Counted from the stretch's first letter, positions 1-7,428 are shown. The stretch is DNA of 64,000 bases from Lewinellaceae bacterium (GCA_020636225.1 JACJYI010000004.1:124001-188000); one strand, 5' to 3'. A program made the numbers and translations. The notes: generated from the sequence alone by a model not told the origin.

Positions 1-87
1 CCTCGGCTGGTGCACGGCAACCTGCGCCTGCGCATCAGCCAAGCCAGACAAGAGACTAATAGCCAAAAGCAGGAATGACCCCTTCAT
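1..87 (-). CDS. Exported protein, N-terminal fragment (runs off the window)
   Basis: An ATG at 87 opens a frame that stays open to the window edge (29 codons). It begins MKGSFLLLAISLLSGLADAQ, a clear Sec signal peptide with a basic start, a hydrophobic core and an Ala-x-Ala-like cleavage region. The start lies inside the 3' end of the lipoprotein gene at 56-463, overlapping it by 32 bases, so the two are probably translationally coupled in one leftward operon. The mature protein is outside the window and no function can be assigned. Confidence 0.6.
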   Translation of the reverse strand, partial: MKGSFLLLAISLLSGLADAQAQVAVHQPR

Positions 88-463
88 GTTCCAATTGTTT
101 GCGGATGCTGGCCAGATTGATCTGGAACCGGCAATGACATTGCCGGCCACCTTCTCCCTGACGCACACCTGTGATGTAGATATTCTGACCAAGTTGCCGG
201 CGCAGGTCCTCCGTGAGCAGGTCTTGCTTCATTTCCTGAGGTCGCCACACTGCGGTATTCTCGAATCCCCGCACAAGCAACTGATCAAGGACCCGGGAAC
301 GGGCATACCCCGTACAATCCCTGATCTTCCCGGATGAACGAACCACCATGGATCCTTCCAATACCTGTGCCGTAGCGCGCAGGTCACTGAAACTATGGTC
401 CATCCTGGCCGGCCTGCAGCCGACCAGGAGGACCGTGAATGCAATTAAAACTATTCGGTACAT
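56..463 (-). CDS. Small putative lipoprotein, function unknown
   Basis: The 135-residue product starts with a lipoprotein signal peptide whose lipobox ends LLVGC (Cys16), so it is probably lipidated at the inner or outer membrane. The rest has no family I recognise; it holds a CHC near residues 109-111 and several Arg-rich stretches. Its start overlaps the stop of the upstream CsgG/LpoB-like gene by 13 bases, and the next gene starts inside its own 3' end. Such tight packing argues that the frame is real. Small lipoproteins beside CsgG/LpoB-like proteins sometimes act as partners in cell-envelope assemblies; that role is only inferred from position. Confidence 0.6.
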   Translation of the reverse strand: MYRIVLIAFTVLLVGCRPARMDHSFSDLRATAQVLEGSMVVRSSGKIRDCTGYARSRVLDQLLVRGFENTAVWRPQEMKQDLLTEDLRRQLGQNIYITGVRQGEGGRQCHCRFQINLASIRKQLEHEGVIPAFGY

Positions 464-1263
464 CGGATGGATCCAAGTTGTTCTTTGAGTGCGTACAAGC
501 GATCGCCACCTTTTTTCACCGTGGCGATCCAGTAATCCTGACTGACATATTGATCGATCGAAATTTCACCGATCGGCATGGGGATGACCGATCCGTCCGG
601 AAGCTCATCCATGTGGATCAGACCAAAGTGATCTCCCCTTGCAATATCCAGGGCCTGGGGAATGCGCACCGTCACGGAGATGACCTTGTCCCGCCGGATC
701 TCGTTGACCTTGACGACGGCAAACTGCTGTTTGACATGGGTCCGAAAAAAGTTCAGGATATCCGGACTGATACTGGCAATGGCACTGGACAGGGCCGTTT
801 CAGGAGTGAGCCTGAGCTCGCTCTTCGTGCTGACAAAGTGTTCGCTTGCCAGGATCTCACTGGATTGGACATCGATCAATTTCAAGGTCATGGTGATCGC
901 TGCACGATAACCGGGCTGCGCTGCGCTGTTGCTCTTGACGAACTTGATCGAGGTGATCTCACCTCCCAGGATGATCTCTGCATTCAGGGCGCGATTCGCA
1001 TCCAGCCAATTGTCAGCCTTGTAATTCTCGGCGGCACGATCCAGGGCCTCCTGGCGTTGTTCTTCACTGGTCATATCCACGACCCGATACCGACCTGATT
1101 TTTGCAGAAGATCGATCACGACTTCAGTGACATGATTATCCAGATGCAGGGCATGATCCTCCTTGAAGTCAAACAAGGGCACGCCGATCCTGACCATATC
1201 CTGGGCAGGAAGAACAGTCGTCCCAAATAAGCACAGGAAAAGACCTACCCTCAGCCAGCTCAT
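451..1263 (-). CDS. CsgG/LpoB-like exported protein
   Basis: The 270-residue product has a signal peptide ending near residues 18-21 (LPAQ). It is followed by a domain that reads like the CsgG/LpoB/TolB N-terminal fold: a first strand RIGVPLFDF, then VTEVVIDLLQKSGRYRVVDM, then a region with a conserved-looking ILGGEITS strand near residues 98-105 and an ITMTLKLIDVQSSEIL strand pair. Relatives activate penicillin-binding proteins, form secretion pores, or are periplasmic scaffolds. There is no lipobox, which is unusual for LpoB and CsgG, so a periplasmic soluble role is likelier. It shares ATGA overlaps with both neighbours. The assignment rests on pattern recognition and is moderate. Confidence 0.55.
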   Translation of the reverse strand: MSWLRVGLFLCLFGTTVLPAQDMVRIGVPLFDFKEDHALHLDNHVTEVVIDLLQKSGRYRVVDMTSEEQRQEALDRAAENYKADNWLDANRALNAEIILGGEITSIKFVKSNSAAQPGYRAAITMTLKLIDVQSSEILASEHFVSTKSELRLTPETALSSAIASISPDILNFFRTHVKQQFAVVKVNEIRRDKVISVTVRIPQALDIARGDHFGLIHMDELPDGSVIPMPIGEISIDQYVSQDYWIATVKKGGDRLYALKEQLGSIRCTE

Positions 1264-2000
1264 AACCCCCCTTCAAGTTGACGCAACGTCCTGGAAATCC
1301 CGTTGATCTTCTTCGTGTCTTCCGTCATCAATTGAACCAGACCAGGCAGTACCGCCCTGGTATTGGTGGCCGACTTCTCCACGCTGGACAGGTTCTGTTT
1401 CAACTCTCTGGCCTTTCCGATTGCAGCCGGGGAACGAGACTGTTTCAATTCCTTGAGCTCACTGGTGAGCCCTTCGGTCAGACTTGGAAACAGGTCCTTC
1501 GAACTCTTGACCAGACCGTCTCCGGATCTGGCCATCTCGCCCATGTTCAAGGCTAATTGACCGAAATAGGTCGCACAACTCCTGGCGGCACTGGCCTTGT
1601 CCTCTCCCTTGCACTTTTCGATCCTGGAAGCCAGGAAGGATTGTGCCTCGATTTCCTGTCCCTGCTCATCATAGAAGGTGACCACCTCGACTTCCATGCC
1701 CGTCTGATCATCCTGCTCCGTTGTCAGCTTCACTTCATCGATCCAGGACAGGTTCTCCCTGGAAAAGGATGTATAGTTCTCGTAGAGCGCGCATTGATCG
1801 GTATTGAATTGACCCAATTCGGGGTTCCAGGCGGTCTCCGCACCCAAATAGGCACAATTCTCACGCACGATCCGGATCTTTTCTTCGGATCTCAGGGAGG
1901 ATATTGGTTCTTCATCGCTAAGGACCAGCTCTTCAAATTTGGAGTCCTGAGCAGCCATGAGCCCTGGCATGAACAGGAACAGATAGAATAAGTGTTTCAT
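1260..2000 (-). CDS. Exported protein of unknown function
   Basis: The start at 2000 gives MKHLFYLFLFMPGLMAAQDS, a good signal peptide; a longer frame upstream would add 30 residues with no signal character, so it was not used. The mature part of about 225 residues is acidic and has several cysteines (NCAYLGAE, DQCALYENY, RCAT-like near the middle). Its C-terminal half is helical (residues about 150-246), rich in Lys, Glu, Leu and Ser and probably coiled coil. It is the first gene of the leftward operon with the CsgG-like protein (4-base overlap). I do not recognise the family. Confidence 0.6.
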   Translation of the reverse strand: MKHLFYLFLFMPGLMAAQDSKFEELVLSDEEPISSLRSEEKIRIVRENCAYLGAETAWNPELGQFNTDQCALYENYTSFSRENLSWIDEVKLTTEQDDQTGMEVEVVTFYDEQGQEIEAQSFLASRIEKCKGEDKASAARSCATYFGQLALNMGEMARSGDGLVKSSKDLFPSLTEGLTSELKELKQSRSPAAIGKARELKQNLSSVEKSATNTRAVLPGLVQLMTEDTKKINGISRTLRQLEGGL

Positions 2001-2214
2001 GTTGCTACGTTTCAAATCCACGTACATTTCATTATCGTCAGAACCTAAATTATGGAGAAGGTGTCGATGACCAACGTGGATAAACGCCAACGGTCAGATC
2101 GGATAATCAGCGGTCGATAAACCGATCAAACGATACGGGGAAAGACCCGATCCCGGACCAGAATTGGTGGCGATATGAACATCTGTTCAACGGACAACCT
2201 TGGGGATGGACACT

Positions 2215-2545
2215 TTAGAAAGACGCCCCCCGGCACTCCAACACTTCCATCAGTCTGCCCTCCTGCTCGACAAAAATGAAGGCGATCGAGATCCCGCGTT
2301 CTTCCGGAACATCGGGATCGGCATACTGGACACCCGCCACGAGGGGTTTACAGTGACCGCTGCGCATCAGGCTGATGATGCATGAGGTCGCCATTCCAAA
2401 CCCCTATTCCGACCAATTGCCCCTTCTCATGGTAAAAGAGAAATGAAACATCCCCGGTCAGCCCAGGCGGAGCACGTTTCAGAGATCTGTGCGGATCGCC
2501 ACCCATTGCACACCAATTGTACTGGATCCAGAGAGCAGAATGGGT
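2215..2545 (-). pseudogene. Probable frameshifted remnant downstream of the 2546-3028 gene
   Basis: Two reading frames look coding but do not join. From about 2545 leftward one frame reads WIQYNWCAMGGDPHRSLKRA and later VSFLFYHEKGQLVGIGVWN, then stops near 2350. A second frame, open from an ATG at 2394 to the stop at 2215 (59 codons), contains VPEERGISIAFIFVEQEG and LMEVLECRGASF. The tail of the second frame resembles the tail of the neighbouring intact protein (FSFLFKEENG, LLMEWYECRMA). The simplest reading is a decayed relative or duplicated C-terminal module with a frameshift near 2350-2390. A short intact gene at 2215-2394 is the alternative. Confidence 0.35.
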
Positions 2546-3028
2546 TCAATTGAAGACATGAGCTTGTGATTCGGCAAGAGCCATGCGACATTCGTACCAT
2601 TCCATCAACAATCCATTCTCCTCCTTGAATAAAAAGGAGAAATCCCACTCGAAGGAAATGAACTTATCATCGATTTCTAGCGACTCCTCGATACGTGTAT
2701 AATACGTGACTCCCTGAGCGCCGGGGTTGCATCGACCGCACCAGGAAGGACGATGGCTCATGTGTCTGGCACCAACATCTTTAGACCACAGGAACCGATA
2801 GTTCAGACGTTCCAGGATATCCGGCAGATCCAGGGTGGCCAGGTAAGGTTCCCGGTAGACATAGTCAGCAAACACTTCCAGATCAAGATGGATACAGGCC
2901 TGATGAAAGGCTTCCTTGAATGCGCCGGCAAACGCTGAAGGTTGAAGATGTACCGGGTCTGGAAAGACTACTTGAATAGGATCCCATTCCCTTATGATCT
3001 CTTGTGCCGAGGTTGTATGACGTCCCAT
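2546..3028 (-). CDS. Small protein of unknown function, last intact gene of the WYL-linked operon
   Basis: With the ATG at 3028 the product is 160 residues and the gene starts 14 bases after the stop of the EEP gene; a further ATG at 3076 would overlap that gene by 34 bases. No signal peptide or membrane segment is present, so it is probably cytoplasmic. Visible features are a CGRCNPG metal-binding-like motif in the middle, preceded by HMSHRPSW, and a C-terminal part rich in aromatic and acidic residues (FISFEWDFSFLFKEENG). I do not recognise the family. The same C-terminal pattern recurs in the broken frame just downstream. Confidence 0.55.
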   Translation of the reverse strand: MGRHTTSAQEIIREWDPIQVVFPDPVHLQPSAFAGAFKEAFHQACIHLDLEVFADYVYREPYLATLDLPDILERLNYRFLWSKDVGARHMSHRPSWCGRCNPGAQGVTYYTRIEESLEIDDKFISFEWDFSFLFKEENGLLMEWYECRMALAESQAHVFN

Positions 3029-3042
3029 ATGCGTAGGGGTAT

Positions 3043-3867
3043 TTATGGCCTGATCCTTCTCCTCACCTCCACCCAAACCGGCAGATGATCACTGATCATT
3101 CGTGCTTCTTCCAATCGGTTGCAATCACCCACAAAGTCCAGGACACCGGACCTCACCAGCTCGAAGGCAGGAGGAAAGAAGATATTGTCGATGCCGTGAT
3201 TCCTGTACTGACCTCCGGCGCAGTCCCGCTTCAAGGTGGTGAGCTGGCCTTCCACGGCAAACCGATACCCTTCCCTTCGCAAAGGATTGAACACGGTATG
3301 GTGATCCACCACATTCCAGTCGGCCATGAAGATGACGGGAGTATCCCCGAACGCAGTTGCCAGAGAACGAATCTCCTTGATCTCCCGTTCCGGTTGCCTG
3401 TCATGAGGCACGGCATGAAAATTGACCAGAACCAGGTCACCTGCCTTTGTCCGGAAATGAGCCACGAAAGGTTCCCGTACGACCAGATCAGCGAATTCGC
3501 CGACGAGGCCAGGACGCCCGACAAGACTGGCCCGGGAGGTCTTCCACAAATAGGCATAGCGCTCCGATTCATGGGCCGTGCCCGTGGTCGGATCACTGTA
3601 CACATAATCCCAGTCAGCCCCGGTCCGGTCGAGCGCATCGGCCAGCCGGGCTACGGCCTGTACGCCAGCAGGGTCCTTGCCCACCACCTCCTGTACAGCG
3701 ACAATATCAGCGTCCCGCAGGATCCTGGCCATCGCACCGATCTCCGCGTCGCTTTTGGACCGGCCCATGGTCTGGATGTTCCAGGTCACCAGCGAGAGGG
3801 ATTGCCCCCGGGCCGGCCCGAGCAGGACAACCAGCAGGAACATGATGGAGAGGCTGACTTTTTTCAT
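3043..3867 (-). CDS. Secreted endonuclease/exonuclease/phosphatase (EEP, DNase I-like) family protein
   Basis: The 274-residue product has a signal peptide (MKKVSLSIMFLLVVLLGPARG) and then a complete EEP domain. Visible motifs in order are LVTWNIQTMG (first Asn), AVQEVVG (metal-binding Glu), VNFHAVPHD (His), FMADWNVVD in place of the usual GDFN, IDNIFF and a C-terminal SDHLPVWVEV with the catalytic His. All expected catalytic positions are present, so an active phosphodiesterase is likely; the substrate (DNA, RNA, inositol phosphate, lipid) cannot be read from sequence. It would act in the periplasm or outside. It lies 3 bases after its upstream neighbour in the WYL-linked operon. Confidence 0.82.
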   Translation of the reverse strand: MKKVSLSIMFLLVVLLGPARGQSLSLVTWNIQTMGRSKSDAEIGAMARILRDADIVAVQEVVGKDPAGVQAVARLADALDRTGADWDYVYSDPTTGTAHESERYAYLWKTSRASLVGRPGLVGEFADLVVREPFVAHFRTKAGDLVLVNFHAVPHDRQPEREIKEIRSLATAFGDTPVIFMADWNVVDHHTVFNPLRREGYRFAVEGQLTTLKRDCAGGQYRNHGIDNIFFPPAFELVRSGVLDFVGDCNRLEEARMISDHLPVWVEVRRRIRP

Positions 3868-3870
3868 GAT

Positions 3871-4611
3871 TCAGGGATTCAGATCAATGAATTCAAAAGG
3901 CACTTCGGATGTCCAGCTATCGCTCTTGCTCCCGCCCAACTCCACAGGGAGATCCATCTTAGCTGCCAGATCAAAGATACCATCCAGGGACGCATATGCC
4001 CAGGACCCGGTCAACTCCGGAATGCCGGCCAGCCGGTCCGGGATATCCGGAAGCATCTCCCCGGCAAACCTTGGGCCCAAGGTGCTGAATACCTCCTTGA
4101 GCTCTTCGGCCCATTGTTCGAATGCCGGCGGGATCTGCCCATCCGGACCCGCCCATGTGACGGTCTGAACAGCGGAGGAACCGATCTGACTGGAAGCGAT
4201 CAGGTCAAACCGGACCCTTGCCCCGGGTACCAGAAGCTCCTCAGGAGGTCTGACCGTCCAATGGACGGTCTCCTTCCGGGGGATGTCGTACATATCCGCA
4301 GGGATAAACTCATCACTGGTTATCCGCAGACCCTGTTCATTGACAAGGATATCCCCTGAGGCGAACCGGTGGAACTGGTGTCCTCCGGTATGATCCCGAA
4401 TGATCTCCATCAGCCTTTCGTCAAAAAGATCGGGCAGATCCTCGCAAACGTCCTTCAGCCTGTTGATGAACCCTTCAGGTTGTTCGAGATTCACGTAGTA
4501 ATCCCCTTCATCACTCCAGATACCTTTCAGTGGATAGGCCTGCAGGGCATCCCTCACCTGTACAGGAAAGGTCATGTAGGGCAGATCCTGGAGTTGTTCG
4601 ATACTGATCAT
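3871..4611 (-). CDS. Protein of unknown function between VWA and EEP genes
   Basis: The 246-residue product has no signal peptide or membrane segment. It is acidic and rich in Pro, Trp and Phe, with stretches such as YPLKGIWSDEGDYYVNLEQP, ILVNEQGLRITSDEFIPAD and TVTWAGPDGQIPPAFEQWAE. It could be an all-beta plus helix cytoplasmic protein, but I know no family that matches. It follows the VWA gene by 14 bases and precedes the EEP gene by 3 bases, so it is certainly in the same transcript. Its conservation next to the VWA gene in other genomes would be the most useful clue to its job. Confidence 0.65.
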   Translation of the reverse strand: MISIEQLQDLPYMTFPVQVRDALQAYPLKGIWSDEGDYYVNLEQPEGFINRLKDVCEDLPDLFDERLMEIIRDHTGGHQFHRFASGDILVNEQGLRITSDEFIPADMYDIPRKETVHWTVRPPEELLVPGARVRFDLIASSQIGSSAVQTVTWAGPDGQIPPAFEQWAEELKEVFSTLGPRFAGEMLPDIPDRLAGIPELTGSWAYASLDGIFDLAAKMDLPVELGGSKSDSWTSEVPFEFIDLNP

Positions 4612-4625
4612 GGCCTGAGGTTTAT

Positions 4626-5327
4626 TTATGGGAGAATAGGGTCCTCGTTGTCGTCCTGTGCAGGAAGATCACCCGGTTTCTGGTTTTCATTAAAATACTG
4701 CCTCTTGAGGTCCTCCGGATCGTAGTTCATGCTCATCTTGTAAGAAAAGGCCGCCCGGGAATGACGCTCCCTGGCCCACATTTCCCTGGCCCCCTTCTCG
4801 TCGGAACGCCATTGCATATGATTGGCGATACTGAGGTCAGCTGCCATGCGAGCTACATCGTGGTTCGCCCCGATATAGGAAAAGGTCCAGTTGCCCTTGC
4901 CCAGCCGATCGACGAGATCCCGGATGGCTGTTCCGGCATATTCCCGGCTGGCATTTTCCATACCGTCGGTCAGTACCGTGACCAGGCACCAGGTATCCGG
5001 TTGGTCCCGGATGGCCTGCTCCAGTTCGGTGCAGCTGAAGCCCATAGCATCGTACAACGGGGTCATGGATTGGGGTCGGTAACGGGTGTTGTCCAGAGGC
5101 TGCAGGCTGGCTACCGGCTGGCGGACGATCAGGCTACGGATACCCATGCCATTAAAGGTGACCAACGTGATAAAATGTTGCTGGTCAGGAAATTCCTGCT
5201 GGCTGGCCTGAACGGTCTGGATCAGCTCGTTAAATCCGGAAATGGTCTCCTTCTTGATGGATTCCATCGAACCGCTTTCATCCAGGATGATCAGGTTGTG
5301 AATGGTCTTTTGCGTTTGGTGTGACAT
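4626..5327 (-). CDS. Von Willebrand factor A (VWA) domain protein with intact MIDAS
   Basis: This 233-residue protein is essentially one VWA domain. The metal-ion-dependent adhesion site is complete: LIILDESGSM near residues 12-21 supplies DxSxS, SMTPLYDAMG supplies the Thr, and TVLTDGMENAS supplies the Asp. There is no signal peptide or membrane helix, so it is an intracellular VWA protein, a class that often scaffolds or regulates partners, classically with MoxR-type AAA ATPases. No such ATPase is in this window. The C-terminus (about residues 190-233) is a charged tail. It lies 47 bases after the 221-residue unknown and 14 before the next gene. The family call is firm and the role is unknown. 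Confidence 0.85.
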   Translation of the reverse strand: MSHQTQKTIHNLIILDESGSMESIKKETISGFNELIQTVQASQQEFPDQQHFITLVTFNGMGIRSLIVRQPVASLQPLDNTRYRPQSMTPLYDAMGFSCTELEQAIRDQPDTWCLVTVLTDGMENASREYAGTAIRDLVDRLGKGNWTFSYIGANHDVARMAADLSIANHMQWRSDEKGAREMWARERHSRAAFSYKMSMNYDPEDLKRQYFNENQKPGDLPAQDDNEDPILP

Positions 5328-5374
5328 GATGATCGGGTTAATTGGTGAAAAAAAAGGTGGATTTGCTTTATCGT

Positions 5375-6040
5375 TCAGTTCAGGTCAGGAGCCTGATCGA
5401 GATAGAGCGGAGCGGGATCCTGCAGGCCAGGGTGGGTGTCCTGCACCCGCGTCATCCATTCGTGAAGGTTTACGAGGAGGAAGCCACGAGGTGCTTCTGT
5501 GCCAGAAGATGCGGCAAACACGATGCTATGGATCAGAGATTCGTAACGCTTTGCGCCAAGGAACAGACGGACAAGGAATGCCAGGTGAGGACGACAGGAC
5601 AAGCCCAGGTATTCGGGTAGATACAAGGTCAGCAGGAATCGGGGGTGATCATCGGGTGCGTGCACGGCCAACAGGTCCACCCTGACCTCACGGTAGAATA
5701 CCAGTTCATCGCTCAGGTCTGGAAGTTCCTGAGCACGCGGATCACCGGAGGCTCTACCGAACGTCCAACCGGGAAAGGAGAGACAATCCCGGAACAATTG
5801 TTTGTTCCGTCTTTTGGACACCTTGCTTCCGTCATCCCAGATAACCAGATGGGCGGATGCGTCACCCTGTTCTACCTTGAGGGAGAATGTGAGTCCTTGA
5901 TGGTAATCTTGCAAAGCCAGAAACAATTCGGCCAGCAAACGGTCCTGCTCCTCTGGTTGGACATCATTGAGGAAGGAAAGTCCGAATCGAGCTGTATCGA
6001 ACCAGGTCCAGAATTGATGAGCACGTTGGACGATTGTCAT
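5375..6040 (-). CDS. Protein of unknown function, first gene of the five-gene WYL-linked operon
   Basis: The 221-residue product is predicted cytoplasmic. It begins with an aromatic-rich HQFWTWFDTARFGLSFLND stretch, then a helix with many Glu and Leu residues and a beta-rich middle (LTFSLKVEQG, SAHLVIWDDGSKVS). A C-terminal hydrophobic segment, LTLYLPEYLGLS, is followed by a helix (HLAFLVRLFLGAKRYES). An FWxWF-type N-terminus with this pattern recalls uncharacterised Bacteroidota proteins, but I cannot name a family. The operator-like inverted repeat at 6079-6095 lies about 40 bases upstream of its start, so this gene and the four after it probably form one regulated unit. Confidence 0.65.
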   Translation of the reverse strand: MTIVQRAHQFWTWFDTARFGLSFLNDVQPEEQDRLLAELFLALQDYHQGLTFSLKVEQGDASAHLVIWDDGSKVSKRRNKQLFRDCLSFPGWTFGRASGDPRAQELPDLSDELVFYREVRVDLLAVHAPDDHPRFLLTLYLPEYLGLSCRPHLAFLVRLFLGAKRYESLIHSIVFAASSGTEAPRGFLLVNLHEWMTRVQDTHPGLQDPAPLYLDQAPDLN

Positions 6041-6078
6041 GGGATTTGATTGATTTGTGTCAAAGATGCTCGAACCAA

Positions 6079-6095
6079 GTGCAACCTAATTGCAC
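6079..6095. promoter_or_regulatory. Inverted repeat GTGCA-N7-TGCAC upstream of the unknown/VWA/EEP operon
   Basis: GTGCA at 6079-6083 and TGCAC at 6091-6095 are separated by ACCTAAT. The site sits 39 bases upstream of the start at 6040. On the minus strand it overlaps the place where the -33 region would lie for a possible -7 element CATCTTTG near 6060. The same half-sites with the same 7-base spacing occur in the WYL/HNH intergenic region at 7380-7402. This is a good candidate operator for the WYL regulator. Confidence 0.55.
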
Positions 6096-6132
6096 CAACA
6101 TAGGCGGGAGAAAAACATTTCCTTCAGCCTGA

Positions 6133-6846
6133 TCAAACCGGTACCAGATCGATCAACTGTTGCAGTCGTTCGCAATCCTGGCAACCCTGACGGGATGTAG
6201 GCGGTCGCTCCTGGGATCGGTACCAATTAGCCTGATGCAACAGGGGTGGTATGATCCCATCCGGATCCAGGGCGAGCCGGACGGCCTGACCTTGAAAATC
6301 CAGGGCGAATCCCTCTTCCTTCAGATGGGAGGGCCATACCTCTTCTTCTGTACCGGTCAGTGGTTCAAAATAGATCAGGCCAACCGTCCGGATGGGATGG
6401 ATATCATGCACCCTGGCGATCCAGGCATAGGCATTCAGCTGCACCTGATACATCGGTAGTAACCGGTCCTGTCCATCGGTATACCTGCCCGTCTTATAAT
6501 CCACGATCCCGTAGGAGCCATCCGGATATCGTAGGATCTCATCCGGCATCCCCCGGAGGGTGATCCCGGTGATCACATCCGTACGCTGGAACCTGGAATA
6601 ATGGGGTACCGGGATCAGCTCTGCCTCACGGCCGATCGACTGGAAACAGGCAGGAAGGCGATGATGCTCCCGTTGGTAAGCTGCAACGCTTTGCTTGGTA
6701 TAACTGTCAATACTGCTGAAGATCCCGGGAAAGATCTGCCAGGGCAGGGAATGGCCGGTCTTCAGTTTCAGCCAGGAACATCGCGGACAGGCGTCTGGCA
6801 TGGATAGACTCCCTAGTTGTTTTGCTGAGATATGCATGGAGATCAA
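6133..6846 (-). CDS. Cas4-like PD-(D/E)XK nuclease superfamily protein with two CxxC motifs
   Basis: The 237-residue protein has the layout of RecB/Cas4-type nucleases. C20-P-R-C23 lies near the N-terminus, GMPDEIL (Asp102) and GIVDYKTGR (Asp116, Lys118) form the PD-(D/E)XK core, YQVQLNAYAW gives the QxxxY motif typical of RecB-family exonucleases, and C222-Q-D-C225 lies near the C-terminus. Four cysteines split between the ends suggest an Fe-S cluster or zinc holding the termini together, as in Cas4, AddB and Dna2, although Cas4 usually has one N-terminal and three C-terminal cysteines. No cas genes or CRISPR array are nearby. The ATG at 6837 is an alternative start. It lies between the HNH gene and the 6079 operator. 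Confidence 0.78.
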   Translation of the reverse strand: MISMHISAKQLGSLSMPDACPRCSWLKLKTGHSLPWQIFPGIFSSIDSYTKQSVAAYQREHHRLPACFQSIGREAELIPVPHYSRFQRTDVITGITLRGMPDEILRYPDGSYGIVDYKTGRYTDGQDRLLPMYQVQLNAYAWIARVHDIHPIRTVGLIYFEPLTGTEEEVWPSHLKEEGFALDFQGQAVRLALDPDGIIPPLLHQANWYRSQERPPTSRQGCQDCERLQQLIDLVPV

Positions 6847-6887
6847 CAGATAGGTGTTCAGGAAAATGTGGTAGCACTATTCGTCCA

Positions 6888-7343
6888 TCACTTTCGGGAA
6901 TAGACCTTGTTGCCTGAGGCATTGATGTAGTATTGGCCCCCTCGCGGTCCGGTCTGGTAGATCCGTGTGGAAGAGGTTGATGGATATGACGGCATGATCG
7001 GCGAGCTGGAAGAGAAGGATCGCGAAGAGGACCGCTCTCGCGCTGTCTTCTGGGCATGCTGTTCCTTGGTGAGCAGTTGCATGTTCCACGGTGAATCAGT
7101 TCCTCCCTGGAACAAAGGCGTGATATGATCCACCTCATATCCATCCGGCACCCGGTCCAGGCCGAGGCTTTCCAGAAAGGTCTGCCGATTCGCACTGCTG
7201 CGCTTGACCTTGGGCAAACCCGTGCTCTCGTAGGTATCCCCAAATAGATATTCCGTATCCCCTACGGAATAAGTGGATTGGGCATTGGCTTGTGCCAGCA
7301 AAAAAACGAGAGGCAACAGGAGGAAAAAGAATGACTTGTTCAT
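6888..7343 (-). CDS. Secreted HNH endonuclease with a basic C-terminal tail motif
   Basis: Starting at 7343 the product is 151 residues. Residues 1-22 (MNKSFFFLLLPLVFLLAQAN) are a signal peptide; the longer upstream frame crosses the divergent promoter and was rejected. The HNH core is YEVDHITPLFQGG (His73), SPWNMQLL (Asn87) and KEQHAQKTARER (His96), so the catalytic set is complete. A Ser-rich linker (about 105-125) leads to TGPRGGQYYINASGNKVYSR, which resembles short GPRGG-YYIN C-terminal modules found on secreted nucleases and called PBCV-type basic adaptor motifs. A periplasmic or extracellular nuclease is likely. It is divergent from the WYL gene across a shared operator. Confidence 0.8.
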   Translation of the reverse strand: MNKSFFFLLLPLVFLLAQANAQSTYSVGDTEYLFGDTYESTGLPKVKRSSANRQTFLESLGLDRVPDGYEVDHITPLFQGGTDSPWNMQLLTKEQHAQKTARERSSSRSFSSSSPIMPSYPSTSSTRIYQTGPRGGQYYINASGNKVYSRK

Positions 7344-7379
7344 GGTGAATTGATTTTGTTGACACAAGGGTAGATCTTG

Positions 7380-7402
7380 ATAGTGCAGTATATTTGCACT
7401 AT
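7380..7402. promoter_or_regulatory. Operator candidate: ATAGTGCA-N7-TGCACTAT in the WYL/HNH divergent promoter
   Basis: Two perfect 8-base arms (7380-7387 and 7395-7402) flank the spacer GTATATT. The inner core GTGCA-N7-TGCAC is identical in half-sites and spacing to the repeat at 6079-6095. The site lies midway between the divergent starts at 7343 and 7429. I infer that it is the binding site of the WYL protein encoded to its right. Confidence 0.65.
7389..7396 (+). promoter_or_regulatory. -7 promoter element TATATTTG for the WYL gene
   Basis: TATATTTG matches the Bacteroidota TAnnTTTG element exactly and would start transcription near 7403, giving a leader of about 26 bases before the ATG at 7429. 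It lies inside the inverted repeat, so a repressor bound there would block RNA polymerase directly. Confidence 0.55.
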
Positions 7403-7428
7403 ATTTATCCGGTCTTAAAACAAACCAG

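Noticed and set aside
2200..2385. Plus-strand 61-codon frame
   Set aside because: It is antisense to the more protein-like minus-strand frames, with a composition unlike real genes in this window.
7380..7402. The inverted repeat as a terminator
   Set aside because: It lies between divergent starts, not after a gene, and has no T run. Its duplicate at 6079 also lies upstream of a start, so a regulatory site is the better reading.
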